Source: Caballeronia glathei
GTDB taxonomy: Bacteria > Pseudomonadota > Gammaproteobacteria > Burkholderiales > Burkholderiaceae
DNA length: 44,103 nucleotides
Direction: 5' to 3'
Assembly (NCBI RefSeq): GCF_000698595.1
Contig: NZ_JFHC01000066.1
Span: 1-44,103, forward strand
In this document: positions 8,878 through 16,590 of the stretch, piece after piece
Position numbering within the stretch: the stretch's first letter is position 1
Layout: the number at the start of each line of letters is the position of its first letter
The notes under the pieces: model-generated
What the model was told of the DNA's origin: nothing
Database searches by the model: none
The model's input: only the letters and a program-made list of their open reading frames with translations
Translations under genes and position numbers: made by a program

Positions 8878-9861
8878 TTACCGATCCACACGCTTCTGAA
8901 GATGCGCCGGATAGCGATCGCCCACCACCTCGATCTGCTGCAATGCCGCCTCGATGGCGCCCAGGTCATCCGCCGACAACTCCACCGCCGCCGCGCCGAC
9001 ATTCTCTTCCAGCCGATGCAGCTTCGTGGTTCCCGGAATCGGCACGATCCACGGCTTGCGCGCGAGAAGCCACGCAAGCGCGATCTGCGCGCGCGTCGCG
9101 CCCTTCCCCGCGGCGATCTTGCCCAGCACCTCGACGAGCGCCGCGTTCGCCTTGCGGTTCTCCTCGGAGAAGCGCGGCACCACGTTGCGGAAGTCGGATT
9201 TGTCGAAGGTGGTGTTCGCGTCGATGGCGCCCGTCAGGAAGCCCTTGCCGAGCGGACTGAACGGCACGAAACCGATGCCAAGTTCTTCGAGCGTCGGCAG
9301 CACGGTCTGCTCCGGCTCGCGCCACCACATCGAGTATTCGCTTTGCAGTGCCGTAACGGGTTGCACGGCGTGCGCCCGGCGGATCGACTGCGCGCCCGCC
9401 TCCGACATGCCGAAGTGCTTCACCTTCCCTTCCGCGATCAGATCCTTCACGGTGCCGGCCACATCCTGGATCGGCACGTTCGGATCGACGCGATGCTGAT
9501 AGAACAAGTCGATGCGATCCGTCTTGAGCCGCTTGAGCGATGCCTCCGCGACAGCGCGAATGCGCTGCGGGCGGCTGTCGAGAGGTTTCCTGGAGTCGCC
9601 GTCCTCAAAGCCGAACTTGGTCGCGATCACGATCTGGTCGCGAAATGGCGCGACGGCCTCCCCGACCAGCTCCTCGTTGGCGAATGGGCCGTAGCACTCG
9701 GCGGTATCGAAGAAGGTGACGCCCCGTTCGAACGCAGCGCGGATCACCTTGACGCCTTCGCTCTTTTCAGTCGCCGGTCCGTAGCCGAAGCTCAGGCCCA
9801 TGCAGCCGAGTCCGATCAGCGACACTTCCAGGCCGCCGTTTCCCAGTTTGCGTCTTTCCAC
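8878..9861 (-). CDS. Aldo/keto reductase
   Basis: This 327-residue (alpha/beta)8-barrel enzyme reduces carbonyls with NADPH in the cytoplasm. The catalytic tetrad is visible: Asp and Tyr in FFDTAECYGP (residues about 51-60), Lys in IATKFGF (about 85), and His in FYQHRVDP (about 125). The C-terminal nucleotide-binding segment includes PIPGTTKLHRLEENV. It belongs to the family of oxidoreductases often paired with a LysR regulator, and the remnant of such a regulator lies divergently upstream. The physiological substrate is unknown. Confidence 0.92.
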   Translation of the reverse strand: MERRKLGNGGLEVSLIGLGCMGLSFGYGPATEKSEGVKVIRAAFERGVTFFDTAECYGPFANEELVGEAVAPFRDQIVIATKFGFEDGDSRKPLDSRPQRIRAVAEASLKRLKTDRIDLFYQHRVDPNVPIQDVAGTVKDLIAEGKVKHFGMSEAGAQSIRRAHAVQPVTALQSEYSMWWREPEQTVLPTLEELGIGFVPFSPLGKGFLTGAIDANTTFDKSDFRNVVPRFSEENRKANAALVEVLGKIAAGKGATRAQIALAWLLARKPWIVPIPGTTKLHRLEENVGAAAVELSADDLGAIEAALQQIEVVGDRYPAHLQKRVDR

Positions 9862-9965
9862 GTTGCTTTTCCTTGCTTGCCGATGAACAAAGATGAAGCT
9901 TAGGTTGTTGTAGCGCGCTCAACAATGCGTCTTGAATTGCATGAGGTATTGAGAGAAATTCATCT

Positions 9966-10182
9966 ATGTCGCGTGCGAGCTGGTCTGCACTGAACGTTGT
10001 GTCGCGATCGCCGGGCAGCGCGGCCGCGCGCACGCCGGGCGTGTCGCCCTCGGCGCTCAATCCCGCGTTGCGCGGTTTCGAAGCGCGGCGCGTCGTCCGG
10101 TTGCGTTGACCGAAGCGGGCGAGCGGTTCCCGCGCCGCGTCCGGCCGGCCATAGCCGACCTCGAGACCGCTCACGAAGGCCG
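9966..10182 (+). pseudogene. LysR-family regulator remnant (N-terminal helix-turn-helix only)
   Basis: From the ATG at 9966 one frame reads GSAAARTPGVSPSALNPALR and then FEARR, which is the LysR helix-turn-helix with substitutions. The frame stops at about 10107. The neighbouring frame then continues with the next LysR segment (LTEAGERFPRRVRPAIADLE), so a short deletion or frameshift lies between them. The effector domain (about 220 residues) is missing; the sequence runs straight into the 3' end of the Rid-family gene. Its position, divergent from the aldo/keto reductase, is the classic place for that enzyme's regulator. Confidence 0.75.
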
Positions 10183-10220
10183 TTTTTCGCAATTGAAATG
10201 ACCCGAAGAAATCGGGCAGG

Positions 10221-10619
10221 TCACTCAGCCAATACAGCCACAGCCTTGACCTCGACGATATAACCCGCCGAACCGCCGAGCATATGAGCGCCCACCGCCG
10301 TCCAGGCCGGCAGCGGGTCCGTCGTGAGGTAGCGGTCACGCACCTGCATGAACAATGGCAAGTCGCGCATGTCAGTGTGAAACGTGGTCAGGTCAACCAC
10401 ATCACTCAGTGATGCACCTGCAGCTTCCAGTACCAGCTTGAGATTCTCGAATGCCTGCACGATCTGCGCTTCGCGTCCTTCGACCAGTTGCATCGACAGG
10501 TCACGGCCGATCTGCCCGGACACGTAAATCGTATTGCCAACCTTGAGCGCAGGCGCGTAGCGAATCTTTTCGTACACGGCTTCCATTCCGACGGGAACGA
10601 TGGCTTTGCGTTCATTCAT
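10221..10619 (-). CDS. Rid family (YjgF/YER057c/UK114) protein, last gene of the ben operon
   Basis: The 132-residue protein has the Rid fold pattern, with GNTIYVSGQIGRD near residue 28 and a VDLTTFHTDMRD segment. Classical RidA enzymes hydrolyse reactive enamines/imines using an arginine in a V-x-R-L-P segment before the final strand; here the matching region reads GAHMLGGSAGYIVEVKAVA with no arginine. It is therefore likely a Rid-subgroup member with another activity or a ligand-binding role. It starts 38 bp after the benD stop on the same strand, so it is probably co-transcribed with catA-benABCD. Confidence 0.85.
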   Translation of the reverse strand: MNERKAIVPVGMEAVYEKIRYAPALKVGNTIYVSGQIGRDLSMQLVEGREAQIVQAFENLKLVLEAAGASLSDVVDLTTFHTDMRDLPLFMQVRDRYLTTDPLPAWTAVGAHMLGGSAGYIVEVKAVAVLAE

Positions 10620-10657
10620 GAAAAGCGTCTCCTCAAAATCTCGATGATATTCATAGC

Positions 10658-11434
10658 TCAGCCCGTATCCCCGCCAGCTACTGGCAACACAGTTCCTGTG
10701 ATATAGCCTGCCTCGTCTGACGCGAGGAACAGAATCGGCGCGACCTGCTCGTCGATGCTGCCGTAGCGCTTGAGAAAGGTCGATTCAGTGACCTGCTTCA
10801 CCGCTTCGCCCATCCAGGCCATTTCCTGCTCGGTGTCGCCAGCAGTATTGCGCGGGACGCGTCGTGGAGGCGCGTCGGTTCCACCTGGCGCTGTCGCCAC
10901 CACGCGGATGTTGTGCTCCGCGTATTCCATCGCCAATGACTGCGTCATGGCGTTGACACCGCCCTTGGCCGCCGAATAGGGCACGCGACGGATACCGCGC
11001 GTGGCGTTCGACGAGACGTTGACGATGGTTCCGCCGCCGCGCTCGATCAGGTGTGGCAACACCGCATGGCACGCGTACAGCGTGGGCATCAGGGAACGGC
11101 GAATTTCCGCGTCGATCTGTGCAGGTTCGAACTCGGCGAACGGACGCATCCGAATCGCGCCACCGACGCCGTTGATCAGAATGTCGACGCCACCGAATTT
11201 CCGCGCCGCACATTCCATCGCGGATCTCGCGCCTTCGTACGTTTCAAGGTCGGCGACGAAACCCGCCGTGTCCGCGTCCTTTGCTTCGGCGGCAACTTCG
11301 GAAACAAAGTCCGCGCGATCGACGAACAACACCTTGCCGCCTTCGGCGGCCGCACGCAGCGCCACACCACGACCGATGCCCTGCGCCGCGCCGGTCACGA
11401 CGATGACCTTGCCAGCAAATCGTTGCGTGTTCAT
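10658..11434 (-). CDS. benD: 1,6-dihydroxycyclohexa-2,4-diene-1-carboxylate dehydrogenase (benzoate diol dehydrogenase)
   Basis: This short-chain dehydrogenase (258 aa) oxidises and decarboxylates benzoate cis-diol to catechol, making NADH. The NAD-binding TGAAQGIG motif is at residues about 14-21, the catalytic Ser in NVSSNA (141/142), and Tyr153 and Lys157 in YSAAK. The start MNTQRF overlaps the benC stop by four bases (ATGA). An in-frame extension upstream to 11548 lies inside benC and is not used. The length and the position after benC agree with BenD of other beta-proteobacteria. Confidence 0.95.
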   Translation of the reverse strand: MNTQRFAGKVIVVTGAAQGIGRGVALRAAAEGGKVLFVDRADFVSEVAAEAKDADTAGFVADLETYEGARSAMECAARKFGGVDILINGVGGAIRMRPFAEFEPAQIDAEIRRSLMPTLYACHAVLPHLIERGGGTIVNVSSNATRGIRRVPYSAAKGGVNAMTQSLAMEYAEHNIRVVATAPGGTDAPPRRVPRNTAGDTEQEMAWMGEAVKQVTESTFLKRYGSIDEQVAPILFLASDEAGYITGTVLPVAGGDTG

Positions 11435-12453
11435 GCGGTCCTCGGTGCTGCGTTGGGTGTGAACTTCTCGTAGTGGAAGCTGTTGGGCTTCACGCCGTTG
11501 TCGTCGAAATGCCTGCGCACCGCATCGACCATCGGCGGCGGCCCGCACAGGTACACGTCGACATCGCCGTCATTCAAGGCTTCGGCCGGCATGTGCTGCG
11601 TCACCCAGCCCTTGTGTGGATGGTTCGAATCCGCATCCGCCACGACGGTGGTGTAGGTGAAGTTCGGAAGCTTCGCCACGTAGGCTTCGATGGCATCGAC
11701 CTGCACCAGGTCGAGGTCGCGTGTCACGCCGTAGATCAGGTGGACCTTCTGCTGGGAATCAGTACGCGCCAGCACTTCCAGCATCGAGAGGAACGGTGCC
11801 AGGCCGGTGCCGCCAGCAAGGAACAGCAGCGGCCGCTCCACGGCGCGCAGATAGAAACTTCCGAGCGGTCCGGCTAGCTCCACCTTGCTGCCCGGCTGTG
11901 CGGACTCGAGCCAGGTGCTCATCACGCCGCCGGGGATCTTCTTGATCAAAAAGCTGATCTTCGATTCGCCCGGCGCCGATGAAAACGAATACGAGCGATA
12001 TTGGCCGCTTCCGGGAACGTCGATGTTGATGTACTGGCCCGGCAGGAACACGGGCGCAGTTGCATCCACGTTCATGTCGAGCACGACGGCTGCATCGTTG
12101 TGCTGCTCGATCCTGGACACCGTCGCCGCGAACTTGCTCTGCTCGGTCTTGCATACAGTGGAAGATGCCGGCACTGCAATCACGCAATCGCTTGTCGGCA
12201 CCATCTGGCAGGTGAGCACGAGGCCGCTGTCTTTCTCGTCTTCGCTCAGCGCGTCTTCGATGTACTCGTCGCCAAGGTCATAGCTGCCGCTCTCGGCGCG
12301 GCATTTGCAGGTGCCGCACACACCATCGGAGCAATCCATTGGCAGGTTGATTTTGGCGCGAAAGGCGGCGTCGAGCACCTTCTGGCCCGGCTTGCATTCG
12401 ACGAAGCGGGTCACGCCGTCCTCGAAGTTCAGTGCAATGTTGTAGCTGGACAT
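11431..12453 (-). CDS. benC: Benzoate 1,2-dioxygenase electron-transfer component (reductase)
   Basis: BenC (340 aa) passes electrons from NADH to the BenAB oxygenase. The N-terminal plant-type ferredoxin domain has cysteines 41, 46, 49 and 82 (CSDGVCGTC plus LTCQ). An FAD domain follows (RSYSFSS), then an NAD domain with GGTGLAPFLSML and the C-terminal CGPPPMVDAV. The start MSSYNIALNF fits the family; the longer start at 12495 adds a leader with no homology. It overlaps benD by four bases and follows benB by 38 bp. Confidence 0.96.
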   Translation of the reverse strand: MSSYNIALNFEDGVTRFVECKPGQKVLDAAFRAKINLPMDCSDGVCGTCKCRAESGSYDLGDEYIEDALSEDEKDSGLVLTCQMVPTSDCVIAVPASSTVCKTEQSKFAATVSRIEQHNDAAVVLDMNVDATAPVFLPGQYINIDVPGSGQYRSYSFSSAPGESKISFLIKKIPGGVMSTWLESAQPGSKVELAGPLGSFYLRAVERPLLFLAGGTGLAPFLSMLEVLARTDSQQKVHLIYGVTRDLDLVQVDAIEAYVAKLPNFTYTTVVADADSNHPHKGWVTQHMPAEALNDGDVDVYLCGPPPMVDAVRRHFDDNGVKPNSFHYEKFTPNAAPRTA

Positions 12454-12491
12454 GTTGTCTCCTGCTTCCAGTTTCCTTCCTACACTCGACG

Positions 12492-12980
12492 TCACACGTG
12501 GTAGACGTCGAGCACCTGGCGGATGTAGTCGTTCTTCAGCACGATTCTCTTGCTGGAAATCAACAAGCCATCGTCGACCTTTCTCAAGGTGACGAACATC
12601 GTGCCGAAAAATTGATCGGTCATTTTGTAGCGGTGGCTGAGCGTGTTGAAGTTGTAGCGCACGTCCACCTCGTTATCGCGTTCGGCCAGCACTTCCACGT
12701 TGGTGACGTTGTGGCTGGTACGCGGCTCAGGCATCGAAGCGCCGCTGCGTTCGGTCTTGATGCGAAACACACGGTCTTCCAGGCCGCCACGGTCCGGGTA
12801 GTACATGAGCGAGATCTGGCTCTCGTGGTCGTCGATAAGCTGGTCGTCGTCATCCCACGCCGGCATCCAGTAGGTCACGTCCCCGGCATAGCAGGCAAGC
12901 CAATCGTCCCACTGGCGGTCATCAAGCAGACGCGCCTCGCGGTACAGCACCGCGCAGATCTTTTGGTAGTCGAAGCTCAT
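12492..12980 (-). CDS. benB: Benzoate 1,2-dioxygenase beta (small) subunit
   Basis: This 162-residue protein is the structural small subunit of the alpha3-beta3 ring-hydroxylating dioxygenase. It starts MSFDYQKICAVLYREARLLD and carries the family's WDDWLACYAGDVTYWMPAW and SKRIVLKNDY segments. It has no metal site. Its ATG overlaps the benA stop by four bases, so the two subunits are translationally coupled. Confidence 0.96.
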   Translation of the reverse strand: MSFDYQKICAVLYREARLLDDRQWDDWLACYAGDVTYWMPAWDDDDQLIDDHESQISLMYYPDRGGLEDRVFRIKTERSGASMPEPRTSHNVTNVEVLAERDNEVDVRYNFNTLSHRYKMTDQFFGTMFVTLRKVDDGLLISSKRIVLKNDYIRQVLDVYHV

Positions 12981-14335
12981 GCCAGTGCCTCCGCCTGTTC
13001 CTTCTTCAGTGCATCGCGCATCACATGCACCCAGTATTCGTGCTGGCACACGAACAGGCCTTCGTCTTCGCTGCGCTCGCCCGAGATCAGCGGCTTGAGG
13101 CCCATGTTCTTCGCGTTCGCGTCCGGGCCTTCGACCCACAGCGGCGCTCCGCGTGAAAGGTCGTTCCACAGCGCGGTGGTGCCGGCGTAGCCAACCTGGC
13201 AAGCGCGGAACTCTTCCAGGTCGTCTGCGGTGCCCATTCCAGAGACGTTAAAGAAATCCTCGTATTGGCGGACGCGGGTAGCGCGGTCCGCCGCGCTCTC
13301 CCCCTTCGGTGCGAAGCAGAAGATGGAGACTTCGGTCTTGTCGACGCTGAGCGGGCGCACCACGCGAATCTGCGTGCTGAACTGGTCCATCAGGAACACG
13401 TTCGGATACAGGCACAGGTTGCGCGTCTGGTTGACGATGAAATCCGCCTTGACTTCGCCGACACGCGCCTTGATTTCATCGCGGTATTGATAGACCGGCC
13501 GCACTTCCGGATTCATCGTCTTGGTCCACAAGAGAATGTGGCCGTGGTCGAACCCGTACACGCCTGCTACCGACTTGCTCCAGCTGTTCGCATCCACCGC
13601 CTTGGTGCCGTCGACCTTGCGACGGTCCATCGTCGCGGCGTAGTTCCAGTGCACGGTGCTGACGTGGTAGCCGTCGCAGCCGTTTTCCATCTGCATCTTC
13701 CAGTTGCCGTCGTAGATGTACGAGGAATTGCCGCGCAACACTTCCAGGCCGTCCGGCGCCTGGTCGACGATCTGGTCGATGATGACCTTGGTCTCGCCGA
13801 GATAGTCTTCCAGCGGCATCGCGTCCACGTTGAGGCTGCCGAAGAGGAAGCCGCGATAGCTCTGAAAGCGCGCGACTTTTTTCAGGTCATGCGATCCGTG
13901 AGTATTGAATTGCACCGGATATTCCGTGGTCTTCACATCCTTCACTTTCAGGAGCTTGCCGGTGTTGGAGAAACTCCAGCCATGGAACGGGCAGGTGAAG
14001 CTGCCTTTGTTGCCGTGCTTGCGCCGGCAAAGCATTGCACCCTTGTGGGCGCAGGCGTTGATGACCGCATGCAGTTCGCCATTCTTGTCGCGAGTGACGA
14101 CGATGGGCTGACGGCCGATCCACGTTGTGTAGTAGTCGTTGTTGTTGGGAATCTGGCTTTCATGCGCCAGGTACACCCAGTTGCTCTCGAAGATGTGCTT
14201 CATCTCCAGTTCGAACAAGTCGGCGTTCGTGAAGATGTCGCGGCGGCAACGGAATACGCCGGCTTCCTTGTCATCCTGGACGGCTGTATGCAGCAGTTCA
14301 TCCAGTTGCGTGGCTTTGTCGGTAATGACGGACAT
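12977..14335 (-). CDS. benA: Benzoate 1,2-dioxygenase alpha (large) subunit
   Basis: The catalytic subunit (452 aa) adds O2 to benzoate to form the cis-diol. The Rieske [2Fe-2S] ligands are Cys95, His97, Cys115 and His118 (CAHKGAMLC, then CPFHGW). The mononuclear iron region has the GCDGYHVSTVHWNY segment. The start MSVITDKATQ is set by GGGAG seven bases upstream; reading frames extending further upstream run back into catA and are not real. It follows catA by 113 bp with no operator of its own that I can find, so it probably reads through from the catA promoter. Confidence 0.96.
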   Translation of the reverse strand: MSVITDKATQLDELLHTAVQDDKEAGVFRCRRDIFTNADLFELEMKHIFESNWVYLAHESQIPNNNDYYTTWIGRQPIVVTRDKNGELHAVINACAHKGAMLCRRKHGNKGSFTCPFHGWSFSNTGKLLKVKDVKTTEYPVQFNTHGSHDLKKVARFQSYRGFLFGSLNVDAMPLEDYLGETKVIIDQIVDQAPDGLEVLRGNSSYIYDGNWKMQMENGCDGYHVSTVHWNYAATMDRRKVDGTKAVDANSWSKSVAGVYGFDHGHILLWTKTMNPEVRPVYQYRDEIKARVGEVKADFIVNQTRNLCLYPNVFLMDQFSTQIRVVRPLSVDKTEVSIFCFAPKGESAADRATRVRQYEDFFNVSGMGTADDLEEFRACQVGYAGTTALWNDLSRGAPLWVEGPDANAKNMGLKPLISGERSEDEGLFVCQHEYWVHVMRDALKKEQAEALA

Positions 14336-14448
14336 GTGTGCTCTCCCCATGCGTGCCCCAAACGATGGAGCCCTTGCATTGATATCGGATGATTCTTGCG
14401 AAGAATTGGGCGGCGGCAGTGTGACGACGCAGCCGCCGCGTCGGGCGG

Positions 14449-15384
14449 TTACGCCGTGGCTGACGCACGCAGGCGATGGACAAGCTGGTTGTCCTTGCCC
14501 TGCACCAGCGGAGTCAACTCGATGTTGAACTCGATGTCCTTGTACGTATCGGCCTTCATGCCGAGCGCAGTGCCGCCGGTCTTTTCGACCACATGCGGAA
14601 TCAGGTCTTCGCGAGTGGCGTAGGCGAAGTCGTCCCAGATCAGCGGATCGCCTTCGATGTTGATCTGCGTCGTCAGCTTGCGGTACTTGTCGCTGGTGAC
14701 GAAGAAGTGCACATGCGCCGGACGGTTGCCGTGGCGGGCGAGCGCGTTCAACAGTTGCTGGGTCGCGCCCTGGGGCGGGCAGCCGTAACCTACCGGCATG
14801 AGCGTGCGGAATTCGTACTTGCCATCGGCATCCGTTCGCACCGCACCGCGCAGATTGAAGCTGCTTTGCGCGCCGGTCGGGTCGAAGTGCGAATAGAAGC
14901 CCTTCGAGTTGGCGTGCCAGCATTCGACCAGCGCATTGGCAACGGGCTTGCCGTGCGTGCCGGTTACGGTGCCGCGGATGATCAGCGGGCCGGAATCCGC
15001 ATCGGGGTCGAGATCGATCTTCGATACGCCCTCGCGCTCCGGCGCACCGGCGACATACAGCGGGCCTTCGATGGTACGCGGCGTGCCGCCGTTGATGTCG
15101 GCTTCCCGGTCCGCTGCATCCATGCGAATGTCGAGATACTTCTCCAGCCCGAGGCCGGCGGCGAGCAACGCCGCTTCGCCATCCTGGCCGAGCTTGTTGA
15201 AATAGTGGACGCCGGCCCAGATTTCATCGGGCGTCATGTCGAGGTCGTCGATGGCCTTGAACAAATCGCCCAAGAGGCGCTGGACAATCTGCTTGGCGCG
15301 AGGATTGCCGTCCTGGCTCCCCAGGTTGGTAGCGGCCTTCAGCAGCTCCTGCACTTCCTTCGTCCCGAACACTTTCACGCTCAT
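14449..15384 (-). CDS. catA: Catechol 1,2-dioxygenase
   Basis: This intradiol dioxygenase (311 aa) cleaves catechol to cis,cis-muconate. The four Fe(III) ligands can be placed exactly: Tyr164 (KGFYSHFD), Tyr200 (MPVGYGCPP), His224 and His226 (RPAHVHFF). The first about 100 residues form the helical linker/dimer domain. AGGAG lies nine bases before the ATG. It is the first gene of catA-benABCD-rid. Its promoter region, shared with the divergent LysR gene, contains a two-site LysR operator and a plausible promoter. Confidence 0.97.
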   Translation of the reverse strand: MSVKVFGTKEVQELLKAATNLGSQDGNPRAKQIVQRLLGDLFKAIDDLDMTPDEIWAGVHYFNKLGQDGEAALLAAGLGLEKYLDIRMDAADREADINGGTPRTIEGPLYVAGAPEREGVSKIDLDPDADSGPLIIRGTVTGTHGKPVANALVECWHANSKGFYSHFDPTGAQSSFNLRGAVRTDADGKYEFRTLMPVGYGCPPQGATQQLLNALARHGNRPAHVHFFVTSDKYRKLTTQINIEGDPLIWDDFAYATREDLIPHVVEKTGGTALGMKADTYKDIEFNIELTPLVQGKDNQLVHRLRASATA

Positions 15385-15516
15385 GATCGTCTGCTCCTGA
15401 ATCTCTTTTTGGGTGGGGTTAACCCTTCATTCAGCATGGGCCCGGGTATGTTTAGAAGGTATAATCGGGTGCTGAAACTGAGTGTGAATGAAGAATAATG
15501 GACGCCCGAAAGGCCC

Positions 15517-15557
15517 GTCCAACACTGATTTAGTATTGGGCCATATCCAGGAGGTAT
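15517..15557 (-). promoter_or_regulatory. Two-site BenM/CatR-type operator and promoter of catA-ben
   Basis: Read toward catA, the distal site is ATAC-N7-ATAT (15557-15543) and the proximal site is ATAC-N7-GTGT (15536-15522). They start 21 bp apart and the proximal site is followed directly by TGGAC. The known BenM/CatM recognition pattern is ATAC-N7-GTAT. TTGGAC (15522-15517) can serve as -35, with CATTAT (15500-15495) 16 bp further as -10. The distal site overlaps the AGGAGG ribosome-binding site of the divergent regulator gene, so binding there could also limit regulator synthesis. Confidence 0.75.
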
Positions 15558-15561
15558 CGAG

Positions 15562-16485
15562 ATGGAGTTGCGGCATCTGCGCTATTTCGTCGCTGTGGCC
15601 GAGGAGCGCAATTTCACGCGGGCAGCGCAACGGCTGCATATTGCGCAGCCTCCTCTGAGCCGTCAGATACAACAACTGGAAGAGACCCTCGGCGTACAGC
15701 TATTGGAGCGCGGCTCGCGCCCGCTGAAGCTGACGGAGACGGGGAAGTTCTTCTATTCCCATGCCACGCAGTTGCTGGCTCAGACGGCCGAACTCGAATC
15801 CATGACGAGGCGCGTGGGCACCATCGAGCGCAGTCTCTCTGTCGGTTTCGTGGGTTCGACGCTGTACGGGATGCTGCCGAAAATCATCCGGCGCTTCCGC
15901 GACGAGAACACCACGGTCGAACTCAGCCTCCACGAAATGTCGACGATGGATCAGATCAGGGCGCTGAAGGACGGCCGCATCGATGTCGGGTTCGGCCGCA
16001 TTCGACATGAGGACGCAAACATACGCCGTGTGATTCTTCGCGAAGAGAAGATGATCGTTGCGCTCCCCGAGGGCCATCCGCTTTCCCTCGCGAAGGCCGT
16101 CCTCGCTCTTCGCGACCTGCTCAACGAGACGCTGATCGTCTTCCCCAAGGCACCGCGCCCCAGTTATGCGGACCAGGTGCTTTCGGCATTCAAGGACCGT
16201 GCGCTCGAGCCTCGCAAAATATATGAAGTACGTGAGTTACAGATAGCGCTGGGCCTCGTGGCCGCGGGGGAAGGCGTCTCTGTGGTTCCGAGCAGCGTGT
16301 ACGGCCTGAAGCGAGACGATGTGAGCTACAAGGAGCTGGACGATCCGACGCTCGTCTCGCCAATCATCATGAGCATGCGCATGCTCGACGAGTCGCGCGA
16401 CATTCGAGAGATGCTCGAACTCATCTACCGGCTGTACGAAGAGGAAAAGATACCCTACGTGCCCCGCACCGACCGTGGGCGGTGA
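15562..16485 (+). CDS. catR: LysR-type activator of catechol/benzoate genes (BenM/CatM/CatR family)
   Basis: This 307-residue LysR protein starts MELRHLRYFVAVAEERNFTR, the form typical of BenM/CatM/CatR. The helix-turn-helix spans residues 1-60 (AAQRLHIAQPPLSRQIQQLE). The effector domain includes GFVGSTLYGMLP, GRIDVGFGRI and LGLVAAGEGVSVVP, which match the muconate-binding family. AGGAGG lies seven bases before the ATG, inside the operator. The expected inducer is cis,cis-muconate, with benzoate in BenM-like members; which one applies here is not readable. It is divergent from catA and directly followed by catB. Confidence 0.9.
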   Translation: MELRHLRYFVAVAEERNFTRAAQRLHIAQPPLSRQIQQLEETLGVQLLERGSRPLKLTETGKFFYSHATQLLAQTAELESMTRRVGTIERSLSVGFVGSTLYGMLPKIIRRFRDENTTVELSLHEMSTMDQIRALKDGRIDVGFGRIRHEDANIRRVILREEKMIVALPEGHPLSLAKAVLALRDLLNETLIVFPKAPRPSYADQVLSAFKDRALEPRKIYEVRELQIALGLVAAGEGVSVVPSSVYGLKRDDVSYKELDDPTLVSPIIMSMRMLDESRDIREMLELIYRLYEEEKIPYVPRTDRGR

Positions 16486-16493
16486 TGCTGGAT

Positions 16494-16534
16494 ATACCCC
16501 GGGAGTATGGCACTAGACGTTATCGGTCTTGGAC
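16494..16534 (+). promoter_or_regulatory. Two-site BenM/CatR-type operator upstream of catB
   Basis: The distal site 16494-16508 is a perfect ATAC-N7-GTAT. The proximal site 16515-16529 is AGAC-N7-GTCT, itself a perfect dyad, starting 21 bp later. It is followed at once by TGGAC, giving a TTGGAC -35-like hexamer at 16529-16534. The -10 about 16-17 bp further is weak, as expected for an activator-dependent promoter. The element begins nine bases after the regulator's stop, so catBC-benE can be expressed independently of regulator read-through. Confidence 0.78.
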
Positions 16535-16590
16535 AAGCGTTTATCGGGCGGGCAATACTGCAACCACCCAACCACTCCGCCCTTTCAGGT

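Noticed and set aside
8563..9903. 446-codon plus-strand open frame antisense to the aldo/keto reductase
   Set aside because: It is a high-GC shadow: Arg/His-rich composition, no domain, while the opposite strand encodes a clear enzyme.
12977..14923. Longer version of benA (648 codons) extending into catA
   Set aside because: The extra 196 residues are antisense-free but out of frame with catA and unlike any dioxygenase; the good ribosome-binding site is at the 14335 ATG.
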